NCBI GenBank assembly: GCA_016234595.1
Contig: JACRBG010000009.1
Location: forward strand, 1-48,903
Length of the DNA: 48,903 bases
From: Chloroflexota bacterium
Lineage (GTDB): Bacteria > Chloroflexota > Anaerolineae > Aggregatilineales > J027
Direction of reading: 5' to 3'
The position numbers and the translations under genes were made by a program. Under the pieces are notes generated by a model. That model saw nothing but the letters and a program-made list of their open reading frames with translations. It ran no database searches and was not told the origin of the DNA. The stretch's first letter is position 1. Each line of letters begins with the position of its first letter. Shown here piece by piece: positions 1 to 7,380 of this stretch.

Positions 1-702
1 AACAATGTCGAAACGCTGGCAAATGTACCTTGGATTTTGGTCAACGGCGCGGCGGAATATAAGAAAATCGGCACACCCGAAAGCCCCGGCACCAAGATTT
101 TCTGTGTTAGTGGGCATGTGGCGCGTCCGGGCAATTATGAAGTGCCACTGGGGGCGACCTTCCGCGAACTGCTGATTGATAAAGCCGGTGGTACAGGCAC
201 CAACAAAGCCTTTAAAGCCTTGCTACCCTCCGGCGCTTCCGGCCCCGTGATTCCAGTCAATGACCAAATGCTCGATACTCCCATGACCTATGAGGCGCTT
301 GGCAAACTGGGGTCAACTCTCGGTTCGGCCTCGTTCATTTTGATGGACGAAAGCACTGATATGGTGTGGGCAGCTTATAAGATGATTAAATTCTTTAAGC
401 ATGAAAGCTGCGGCAAATGCACGCCCTGCCGTGAAGGGACCCATTGGTTGGCAAAACTGATGGAACACGTCATTCATGGTGAGGCCACCGCGAAGGATAT
501 TGAAAAACTGGAAAATGTCGCCAAGCAAATGAATGGTAAGAGCCTGTGTGCCTTGAACGACTTTGCCATTAATCCAGTGTTGGCAACCCTAAAACACTTC
601 CGCAGTGAATATATGGCGTATGTCAAACAGCCTGCCGCGGTCGCACCCGCCAAGAAAGCGGCCCCGGCTAAGCCATTGCAAGCTGAGCCAGCCGGAGATT
701 AG
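1..702 (+). CDS. nuoF: NADH-quinone oxidoreductase subunit F, C-terminal part (5' end outside window)
   Basis: This is the C-terminal part of the complex I flavoprotein subunit, which oxidises NADH via FMN and passes electrons to a [4Fe-4S] centre (N3) on the cytoplasmic arm. The reading frame is open from base 1, so the true start lies upstream; a TTG at 37 is only an internal codon. The N3 ligands are visible as ESCGKCTPCREG plus the later SLCALNDFA cysteine. The FMN-binding part lies mostly outside the window. The last 25 residues are a low-complexity Ala/Lys/Pro tail beyond the usual family end. It stops 5 bp before a small TPR gene and heads the nuo genes that follow. The assignment is firm. 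Confidence 0.96.
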   Translation, partial: NNVETLANVPWILVNGAAEYKKIGTPESPGTKIFCVSGHVARPGNYEVPLGATFRELLIDKAGGTGTNKAFKALLPSGASGPVIPVNDQMLDTPMTYEALGKLGSTLGSASFILMDESTDMVWAAYKMIKFFKHESCGKCTPCREGTHWLAKLMEHVIHGEATAKDIEKLENVAKQMNGKSLCALNDFAINPVLATLKHFRSEYMAYVKQPAAVAPAKKAAPAKPLQAEPAGD

Positions 703-707
703 CGACG

Positions 708-962
708 TTGAAACGCGAACCGTTGCAACTGCGGCTGTTGAATCGGGCCATTGAGGAACACCCCGACGCTGCGGTAAACTACGTGCTGCGCGGTGAATAT
801 TGGCTGATGGCCGATAATCAGCAAGCCGCCCAAGCCGATTTTGAACAAGCGATCGAGTTGGGGTCGGCGGAATTGGAAGCAAGCGATTGGGGTTATTTGC
901 AACAAGCCCTGATTGACCGAGCCAGACAAGGTTTACGGCAAACAGGTACAGGTTATTTTTGA
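708..962 (+). CDS. small TPR-like protein between nuoF and nuoG
   Basis: An 84-residue protein with a TTG start 5 bp after the nuoF stop, so it is almost certainly co-transcribed and perhaps translationally coupled. Residues about 20-75 look like one TPR plus a partial helix (AVNYVLRGEYW, then QAAQADFEQAIELG, with the Ala/Gly/Tyr spacing of TPRs). It has no signal peptide and no membrane segment, so it should be cytoplasmic. TPRs mediate protein-protein contact; a role in assembling or stabilising the peripheral arm of complex I is an inference from position only. It is not one of the 14 core subunits. Coding status is supported by tight packing and TPR character, not by a recognised family. 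Confidence 0.72.
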   Translation: MKREPLQLRLLNRAIEEHPDAAVNYVLRGEYWLMADNQQAAQADFEQAIELGSAELEASDWGYLQQALIDRARQGLRQTGTGYF

Positions 963-1063
963 TCTCACCTCTGGACTATCCACCAAGCCGTGGAGGGCCC
1001 AGATGGGCGAGGTTATTTTGAGAGAACATCGTTTTATAGCTCAAAAAAGGGCTGTGATAAGTT
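963..1063 (+). other. 101-bp intergenic gap before nuoG
   Basis: A short non-coding spacer between the TPR gene and nuoG. I see no clear terminator, no consensus promoter and no strong Shine-Dalgarno sequence before the nuoG ATG. Confidence 0.5.
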
Positions 1064-3658
1064 ATGAGTAAACTGGTAACGATTTATATTGACGGTATTG
1101 GCTATGAGGTTCCGGCAGGAACAAACTTGGTGGATGTTGCTAAGTTTTATGCGAATAATGACATCCCAGTATTTTGTTATCACCCCAAGATGGAACCCGT
1201 AGGCATGTGCCGCATGTGCTTGGTTGAGATGGGGTCGGTTGAAAAGGATCGAGAAACAGGCGCGGTACTGCTGGACGAACAAGGCAATGTAAAAATCCGC
1301 TGGATGCCTAAGCTGCAAACAGCTTGTACCCAAGCGGTGTATGATGGCCTTGCGGTGAAAACCCAAACTCAGCAAGTGACCGAAGCCCGCGAAGATATTG
1401 TGGAATTTTTACTGACCAGCCACCCGCTCGACTGCCCCATTTGCGACAAGGGTGGGGAATGTCCGCTGCAAAATTTGACGATGCGGCATGGGCCGGGAGT
1501 GTCCGTTTTCAATTTTGACGACAAGGTGCACCTTGCTAAACACGTTCCACTAGGTGAACTGATTTATCTTGACCGCGAACGCTGCATCCAATGTGCCCGC
1601 TGCACCCGTTTTTCGGCAGAATTGGCAGGCGATGATGTGCTGGCCTTCCATGAACGCGGGCGGTCACTGCAAATTGTTACCGTATCAAATCCCCCCTTCG
1701 ACAGCAAATTTAGCGGTAACACTACCGATATTTGCCCAGTGGGGGCACTGACCACTGCCGACTTCCGTTTTGGGGCGCGTCCGTGGGAATTGAAAGATGT
1801 GCCCAGCATTGACCCCTATGGGCCAGAAGGTGCGAATATCAGCCTGAGCACCCGCCTTGACCGCGATTCTGGTGGGATTGTCATCATCAAACGGGTGATG
1901 CCACGTCAAAATGAGCATGTCAATGAAATTTGGATTTCTGATAAGACCCGCTTCGGTCATCACCACACCCGCCATCTAGATCGTCTGGTGGCCCCTCTGC
2001 ACCGCGAAAAGAACGCCCTAGTCGAGACTACTTGGGACAAAGCCTTTAAACAAGTAGCGGATAAACTCAAGGGTGCGGCGAGTGTCGGCGCGATTGCTGG
2101 CCCCGGCCTCTCCAACGAAGACCTGTGGGAACTGCGTCAATTGGTTTTGGCGGCAGGCGGCAGTGAAAAATCATTGGGGATTTGGCCTGCCACGATGAGC
2201 GGCGGCGAAGTTATTAAGCAGGTTGGTGTAGCTAAGGGCACGAATTTTAGCAATATGGGCAAGGGCACAGTGATTGTCCTCGTCGCTACCGATCTTGAAG
2301 AAGAAGCTCCCATTTGGTGGCTACGGGCGAAGACGGCCCGTGATCGTGGTGCGACCGTAGTGGTGCTGAATGGTCGTTCGACCAAGATGGATCACTATGC
2401 CAAGTTCTCCCTACGCTACGATTATGGTGATGCGATTGGTGCGGTCAACAGCTTGGCCGGACACATCGTCAACGGCAAGCTGCACAAAGACGATGCGTTA
2501 GGTCGCGTTGAAGGTTTTAGCGACCTGCAAACCACCCTAAAGAAAACCAAAGCCTATGCTGGCTATGAAGCGGCGGCAGAAGCAATTGCCAGTGCCGAAA
2601 ATGTAGTGGTCTTCTGTGGCGCAGAAGGTGTGACCCTATCCCAACATGCCGACTTGATGCAAGCCTGCGCGAATGTGCTGGTTTTGACAGGGCACGTCGG
2701 GCGGACTAACAATGGCTTGATTGCGGTGTGGCCGGGAGCCAATACACAGGGCGCACTTGATTTAGGCTATAGCGCCGAAGCCACCGCCGATCTGCTGCAA
2801 AATCCACCTGCTGTGCTGATTGTGGCAGGCTGCAATCCAGTCGGTGAAGATGTGGCAGCGGCGAAATTGAAGGATGTTGACTTTGTCATTGTGACCTCAC
2901 AATTTGACACGGCCACGACTGAAATCGCTGATGTGGTGCTGCCCCAGCAGAGTTTTGCTGAACGCGAAGGCACCTTTACCAGTGGTGAACGGCGCGTGCA
3001 GCGGTTCTATGCGGCGCAAGGCGTCATTGGTGACAGCTTACCCGATTGGAAAATCTTTGCCCAAACCCGCCAGTTGGTAGATAAATCCCACGCCAAAGTT
3101 TCAGCCGGGGCGGTGATGGCCGAAATTACCAAATCGGTAGCGGGTTATGGCGAGATGGGATATAAAAATCTGGCCCAAATTGAGCGTCAATTCCCCGATG
3201 TTGGCGGCAACGATTTGTATTATGGTGGCACGGCCTATCAAAATACGGGTGGTATTGGGGTGCAATGGCCCGTGCTGGCTGAAAACGCCGAAGCAAAATT
3301 GAAGGTCGCCGCTGTTAATACTGAAAAATCGAAGGCGAAGGGCCTGCTTATTGTGCCCACCACCTTGCTGTATGACCGAGGGGCGCTGTTTGTACGTAGT
3401 GAACTGATGTCGCTGCGTATCCCAGAAGCCCATGCCAATTTCAGTCCTGCCGATGCTAAGAAATTAAAGATTCAAGACGGGGACACGGTTGAGATAAGTG
3501 TCGAAAATGCGACGCTGGTTGTCCGTGCGAAGGTTAATGAAACGATTCCGGCAGGAGTCATTACTCTGCCCAAGTGCCTAAGTGACCAACCCGGCCTATT
3601 TGCGCCAGTGGTCGCAGGCAGTATTGTAACCCAAGCGCTAGTTGCCACTGGGGATTAA
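1064..3658 (+). CDS. nuoG: NADH-quinone oxidoreductase subunit G
   Basis: The iron-sulfur/molybdopterin-fold subunit of complex I (864 residues), relaying electrons along the peripheral arm. Cluster ligands are visible in order. An N-terminal [2Fe-2S] ferredoxin domain has Cys38, Cys49, Cys52 and a fourth near residue 88. A His-Cys type [4Fe-4S] site, HPLDCPICDKGGEC, lies near residues 119-133. Two further [4Fe-4S] sites involve RCIQCARCTRF (about 174-182) and DICPVGAL (about 222). The rest is the molybdopterin-oxidoreductase fold (about 240-700) and a C-terminal molydopterin-binding-like beta domain, which normally binds no Mo cofactor in NuoG. The length is normal for the family. It is followed 6 bp later by nuoH. 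Confidence 0.97.
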   Translation: MSKLVTIYIDGIGYEVPAGTNLVDVAKFYANNDIPVFCYHPKMEPVGMCRMCLVEMGSVEKDRETGAVLLDEQGNVKIRWMPKLQTACTQAVYDGLAVKTQTQQVTEAREDIVEFLLTSHPLDCPICDKGGECPLQNLTMRHGPGVSVFNFDDKVHLAKHVPLGELIYLDRERCIQCARCTRFSAELAGDDVLAFHERGRSLQIVTVSNPPFDSKFSGNTTDICPVGALTTADFRFGARPWELKDVPSIDPYGPEGANISLSTRLDRDSGGIVIIKRVMPRQNEHVNEIWISDKTRFGHHHTRHLDRLVAPLHREKNALVETTWDKAFKQVADKLKGAASVGAIAGPGLSNEDLWELRQLVLAAGGSEKSLGIWPATMSGGEVIKQVGVAKGTNFSNMGKGTVIVLVATDLEEEAPIWWLRAKTARDRGATVVVLNGRSTKMDHYAKFSLRYDYGDAIGAVNSLAGHIVNGKLHKDDALGRVEGFSDLQTTLKKTKAYAGYEAAAEAIASAENVVVFCGAEGVTLSQHADLMQACANVLVLTGHVGRTNNGLIAVWPGANTQGALDLGYSAEATADLLQNPPAVLIVAGCNPVGEDVAAAKLKDVDFVIVTSQFDTATTEIADVVLPQQSFAEREGTFTSGERRVQRFYAAQGVIGDSLPDWKIFAQTRQLVDKSHAKVSAGAVMAEITKSVAGYGEMGYKNLAQIERQFPDVGGNDLYYGGTAYQNTGGIGVQWPVLAENAEAKLKVAAVNTEKSKAKGLLIVPTTLLYDRGALFVRSELMSLRIPEAHANFSPADAKKLKIQDGDTVEISVENATLVVRAKVNETIPAGVITLPKCLSDQPGLFAPVVAGSIVTQALVATGD

Positions 3659-3664
3659 AACGCC

Positions 3665-5020
3665 ATGATAGATTTTCTTGAACAACTTTTAATGGGGCCA
3701 AATGACCCCAACTCGATAGTCGTCTGCTCGGCGCATTCGACTTGTTCGACGGCTCATGCCATTGTCACGACCTTGTTGGTGTTTTTTGTACTGCTGACCG
3801 GGTTTGCATATACGACCGTGTTAGAGCGCCGTTTTATCAGCTTTATGCAATCCCGTATCGGGCCAAACCGCGCTGGGCCAAAAGGTCTGCTGCAACCCGT
3901 TTCGGAAGGGATTAAGCTGATTTTTAAGGAAGAAATTATCCCCGACGGCGCGGATAAGGTGGTCTATTCGTTTGCACCCCTGCTGAAACTTGTACCATCG
4001 CTGATTGTGTTGGCAGTTGTGCCGCTTGGCCCCCACCTCTATATCCCATGGTTTGATGATAAGTGGTACGAGATTGCACAGGGCTTTACCGATGTAAACG
4101 TCGGGGTGCTGTGGATTTTGGCCGTGACCAGCATCAGCGTCTATGGCATCACCCTTGCGGGTTGGGCCAGCAATAATAAATATGCGCTGTTGGGAGCACT
4201 CCGCGCCAGCGCCAGCATGATTAGTTATGAACTAAGCCTCGGGACGGTGTTTGCTGTGCCGATTATGCTGGCGGGTTCGATGAGCATTGGGGACATCATT
4301 GATAAACAATCGGGCCTGTTTGTGAACTGGTACATCTTCCAGAACCCGCTGGCAGCGATTATCATGTTTATCGCCCTGATGGCTGAAATCAGCCGTGCGC
4401 CGTTCGATATGCCAGAAGCCGAACAAGAATTGGTGGCGGGGCATATCACGGAATACAGTGGGATGAAGTTCGCCCTGTTCTTCCTTGCCGAATATGTCAA
4501 TATGATTGGCATCTCAGTCATTTTCATCACCATGTTTATGGGTGGTTATGAAGACGGATTCGGTTTGGTGAAGGGTGCACCACTGTTGGCTTTGCCCATT
4601 TTGATTGGCAAGGTCATCCCGCTGCTCATTATTATGGTCTGGATTCGCGGTACGATCTTCCGTCCCCGCTATGACCGTTTGATGGCCTTTGGTTGGAAAG
4701 TCATGCTGCCGTTGTCTCTCCTAGCGGTTATGTGGACAGCCGTTTCGATTGTGATCGAACAAGAAGGTGGCTCAATAGCCTATCTGATTTCGGTAGCGGT
4801 TTTGTTCTTGATTGTGGCAGCATTGGGGTATGCCTTTAATCGAGGCACAGCACCAGAAAGCGTGATTGAACTGGACGACTTTGAGCGGGAAAAAGTAGGC
4901 CTTGGGTATATAGTGCTGCAATTTGTCGGCGGGCTATTGTCCGTCCCATTTGTTGCCTATGAAGCCTTCAAGCACCTACGACCGGGTGGCTCTGAAAAAG
5001 AAGCCAAGGCTAAGTCCTAA
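3665..5020 (+). CDS. nuoH: NADH-quinone oxidoreductase subunit H
   Basis: The membrane subunit (451 residues) that forms the quinone-site junction between the two arms of complex I. Family signatures are clear: LERRFISFMQSRIGPNRAGP near residue 60, LGALRASASMISYELSLG in the middle, and the acidic FDMPEAEQELVAGHITEYSG loop that lines the quinone channel. NuoH is usually about 320-350 residues. Here there is a longer N-terminus containing two Cys, and after the usual end an extra hydrophobic helix (about 375-395) followed by a charged segment, another partly hydrophobic stretch and a Lys/Glu-rich tail. The start 6 bp after nuoG fits translational coupling. Confidence 0.96.
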   Translation: MIDFLEQLLMGPNDPNSIVVCSAHSTCSTAHAIVTTLLVFFVLLTGFAYTTVLERRFISFMQSRIGPNRAGPKGLLQPVSEGIKLIFKEEIIPDGADKVVYSFAPLLKLVPSLIVLAVVPLGPHLYIPWFDDKWYEIAQGFTDVNVGVLWILAVTSISVYGITLAGWASNNKYALLGALRASASMISYELSLGTVFAVPIMLAGSMSIGDIIDKQSGLFVNWYIFQNPLAAIIMFIALMAEISRAPFDMPEAEQELVAGHITEYSGMKFALFFLAEYVNMIGISVIFITMFMGGYEDGFGLVKGAPLLALPILIGKVIPLLIIMVWIRGTIFRPRYDRLMAFGWKVMLPLSLLAVMWTAVSIVIEQEGGSIAYLISVAVLFLIVAALGYAFNRGTAPESVIELDDFEREKVGLGYIVLQFVGGLLSVPFVAYEAFKHLRPGGSEKEAKAKS

Positions 5021-5067
5021 CACGGAACTATTGCACTGCTAGTTAGAGACGAGAAGGAAAAATTACG

Positions 5068-5562
5068 ATGGGTTTGATTAATGGGTTAATGACAACCATC
5101 AAACATGTGCTTCAGGAAAAAGCGACCTTTCAATATCCTGAAGTGGAACGCCCCGTGCGTGAACGCTATAAGGGTCGCCATGCGCTGAAACGTTATGAAA
5201 ATGGCATGGAACGGTGTATTGGCTGCGCATTGTGTGCTGCGGCCTGCCCCGCCGACGCCATTTGGGTTGAGGCCGCCGAAAATTCCGATGATGAGCGTTA
5301 TAGCCCCGGCGAACGCTATGCCAAGACCTATGAAATCAATATGTTGCGCTGCATTTTCTGTGGCTATTGCGAAGACGCCTGCCCGACCGAAGCGATTGTA
5401 TTGGAACACGAATACAAATTGACGTTCACCGATCGGCGCGATGCGATTTACACCAAAGATATGCTGATTGACCCTGTGCCGCCGGGTGGTCAAGATACCC
5501 CCCATCAGGTAGAGCCGCACAGTTATGACCGGCCCATTCCTGATATGGAAAATCCGAAGTAA
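5068..5562 (+). CDS. nuoI: NADH-quinone oxidoreductase subunit I
   Basis: The ferredoxin-like subunit (164 residues) carrying clusters N6a and N6b, which pass electrons towards N2 and quinone. Two classical 8Fe ferredoxin motifs are present: CIGCALCAAACPADAI (near residue 51) and CIFCGYCEDACPTEAI (near residue 96). An amphipathic N-terminal segment would lie on the membrane. An AGAAGGA Shine-Dalgarno-like sequence precedes the ATG. The length is typical. It is followed by a 163-bp gap containing a hairpin, the largest gap inside the nuo cluster. Confidence 0.96.
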   Translation: MGLINGLMTTIKHVLQEKATFQYPEVERPVRERYKGRHALKRYENGMERCIGCALCAAACPADAIWVEAAENSDDERYSPGERYAKTYEINMLRCIFCGYCEDACPTEAIVLEHEYKLTFTDRRDAIYTKDMLIDPVPPGGQDTPHQVEPHSYDRPIPDMENPK

Positions 5563-5573
5563 GGACGATACTC

Positions 5574-5603
5574 AGCCCCTCGCCAAAATACGGTGAGGGG
5601 GCT
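5574..5603 (+). terminator. hairpin between nuoI and nuoJ (possible attenuator)
   Basis: CCCCTCGCC pairs with GGTGAGGGG, with one G-U wobble and a 7-base loop (AAAATAC), just after the nuoI stop. It is followed only by CTTTATG, so the U-tract is weak. It could attenuate transcription, mark a 3' end, or be an mRNA-stability element that sets the ratio of nuoF-I to nuoJ-N. Confidence 0.45.
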
Positions 5604-5725
5604 TTATGTGGGGTAGAAAAATTGGTTAAGTTGTTGAATTTCGTTAATTTGGCGTTGGAACAAGATTGCGATAAACTTCACGGGTCTGACGCCGCCCGTT
5701 GTTTTAATCTACAGGACATTTTCGA

Positions 5726-7018
5726 ATGGTAGGCACAGAATTAGCTCTGTTTATCATGATAGGCGCGCTTTCGATCCTTGCCGCCGTCATGATGCTGATT
5801 AGCGAAAACGCCGTACACAGTGCCTTGTTCCTGATTGTGAACTTTGCGTGTGTCGCGTTTCTATATCTGATGCTCAGTGCGCCGTTCCTGTTCGCCGTAC
5901 AAATTACGGTTTATGCAGGGGCCATCATGGTCTTATTCCTATTTGTGATCATGTTGATGGGTGCCGAGCGTGTTTTGCCACAAGAGACCCAACGGTTTCC
6001 ATGGCTGTCATCCGCCACATTGGGCATCACGATGGTGCTGTTGTTTGTGGCTGGTCTCGCCATCATCCGTAGCGATCTTGGAGACAGCGAACCCAAACCC
6101 TCCCAACCCATTTTCCGCTTTGTTCATGCTGTGGCAGGAACCGATGCGGTAGATGTCTATATCAATGGGGAACGGGTCGTGTCGGATCTGGAATATCGGG
6201 AAGCCTCCGATTTTGAAAAATTCCCGGCGGGTAGTTATACCGCGCAGGTCATTCCCCATAACGCTGACCTTGTTCCAGAGAATGTGCTGCTGGAAACGCC
6301 CGTCTTTTTAGCTGGGAATGGGGTTATCTCCTATGTATTGACACCCGACGTTGCCAATGGTGGGGTTCAAGCCTTGCAAGTCGAAGGCCGGATTGACGCC
6401 AATGACGAAAAAGATTTTGCGCGTCTAACCGTTGTCCATGCGATTCCCTGTGCCGCCGCCTGCCCCATTGAAGTAGCTGACATCACCGAGCCAAGCGACG
6501 ACCCACAAGTGTTGGTCAAGAGCCTTGAATATGGTCAGGTCGCCCACCTTGAACTTCAAGAGGGTGATTACACGCTGGCCGCCTATAATCAGGGCGATGT
6601 CCGAGCGGCTTTGGATGAACGCGGCGATACGGATGAAAAACTGAATCTCAACGCGCTAGTGGAAATTGATGACAAAGTCGTTGATCAAAACACTGGGGTT
6701 CTGTGGGTAGTCACACAAGACACCACAGGTGGCAATGTACGCCCCAAGATTCTATGGTTCGCGCTTGATAATAATCCTGATTTTGGGAGTGCCGAGGGCA
6801 TTGGTCAACTGCTGTTTACCGATTACCTGCTGCCATTTGAAGTTATCGGCTTGCTGTTGCTGACCGCGATGGTCGGGGTAATTGTGTTGACCAAACAACA
6901 CGAAACACCCAAGAAGGAACGCTTCCGCCGTCGTATGGCGAATGTTGCTGGCAACCCAACAGTTGAAGAATATATGCAATCCATGCGGAAAAACGCAGCC
7001 GACAGCAGCGGTGATTAG
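5726..7018 (+). CDS. nuoJ: NADH-quinone oxidoreductase subunit J with inserted DUF4397-like repeats
   Basis: A complex I membrane subunit of 430 residues; NuoJ is normally about 160-200. Four N-terminal hydrophobic helices (within residues 3-117), including the FAVQITVYAGAIMVLFLFVI signature, and a fifth (about 364-388) make up the normal protein. Between helices 4 and 5 lies an insertion of about 220 residues with two similar units. Unit one (from about residue 127) has FRFVHAVAGTDAVDVYINGE and an FPAGSYTAQV strand. Unit two (from about residue 231) has LTVVHAIP and LQEGDYTLAAY. Both match the DUF4397 pattern. The Arg/Lys-rich segments flanking helices 3 and 5 place this loop outside the cytoplasm by the positive-inside rule. 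Unit two has a CAAAC pair that could form a disulfide. The NuoJ call is firm and the domain call is by motif. Confidence 0.93.
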   Translation: MVGTELALFIMIGALSILAAVMMLISENAVHSALFLIVNFACVAFLYLMLSAPFLFAVQITVYAGAIMVLFLFVIMLMGAERVLPQETQRFPWLSSATLGITMVLLFVAGLAIIRSDLGDSEPKPSQPIFRFVHAVAGTDAVDVYINGERVVSDLEYREASDFEKFPAGSYTAQVIPHNADLVPENVLLETPVFLAGNGVISYVLTPDVANGGVQALQVEGRIDANDEKDFARLTVVHAIPCAAACPIEVADITEPSDDPQVLVKSLEYGQVAHLELQEGDYTLAAYNQGDVRAALDERGDTDEKLNLNALVEIDDKVVDQNTGVLWVVTQDTTGGNVRPKILWFALDNNPDFGSAEGIGQLLFTDYLLPFEVIGLLLLTAMVGVIVLTKQHETPKKERFRRRMANVAGNPTVEEYMQSMRKNAADSSGD

Positions 7019-7027
7019 GGGAGACCT

Positions 7028-7342
7028 ATGAATAAGCCAGAAGTCGCTACCGAATTATTTGTCCTGTTGAGCGCGGTGCTGTTTACGCTCGGCTCAATGG
7101 GTGTACTGCTGCGTCGGAATGCCATCTTGATCTTCATGTCCATCGAGCTAATGCTCAACTCGGCAAATTTGGCGCTGGTGGCCTTTGCACGTCAGTGGAA
7201 TCAGACGGATGCCCATTTGTTGGTGTTTTTTGTGATGACGGTTGCTGCTGCCGAAGTTGCGGTGGGCTTGGCACTAATCGTCACAATTTATCGCACCAAA
7301 CAAAGCACCGACGTAGACGATTTACATTCGTTGCAGGGTTAG
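7028..7342 (+). CDS. nuoK: NADH-quinone oxidoreductase subunit K
   Basis: A small three-helix membrane subunit of complex I (104 residues), homologous to MrpC antiporter subunits. It has the conserved pattern SIELMLNSANLALVAFAR with the membrane Glu in helix 2, and an AAAEVAVGLALIVTIYR stretch with the Glu of helix 3; both carboxylates are part of the proton path. A GGGGAG Shine-Dalgarno sequence lies just before the ATG, and the gap to nuoJ is 9 bp. Confidence 0.96.
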   Translation: MNKPEVATELFVLLSAVLFTLGSMGVLLRRNAILIFMSIELMLNSANLALVAFARQWNQTDAHLLVFFVMTVAAAEVAVGLALIVTIYRTKQSTDVDDLHSLQG

Positions 7343-7380
7343 CCCTTATCCGGTAATTCAGAACGGGGCCTCGTAAATTT

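Noticed and set aside
1064-3658. NuoG considered as a formate dehydrogenase-type molybdoenzyme
   Set aside because: The position between nuoF and nuoH and the complete NuoG-type cluster ligands make it a complex I subunit.
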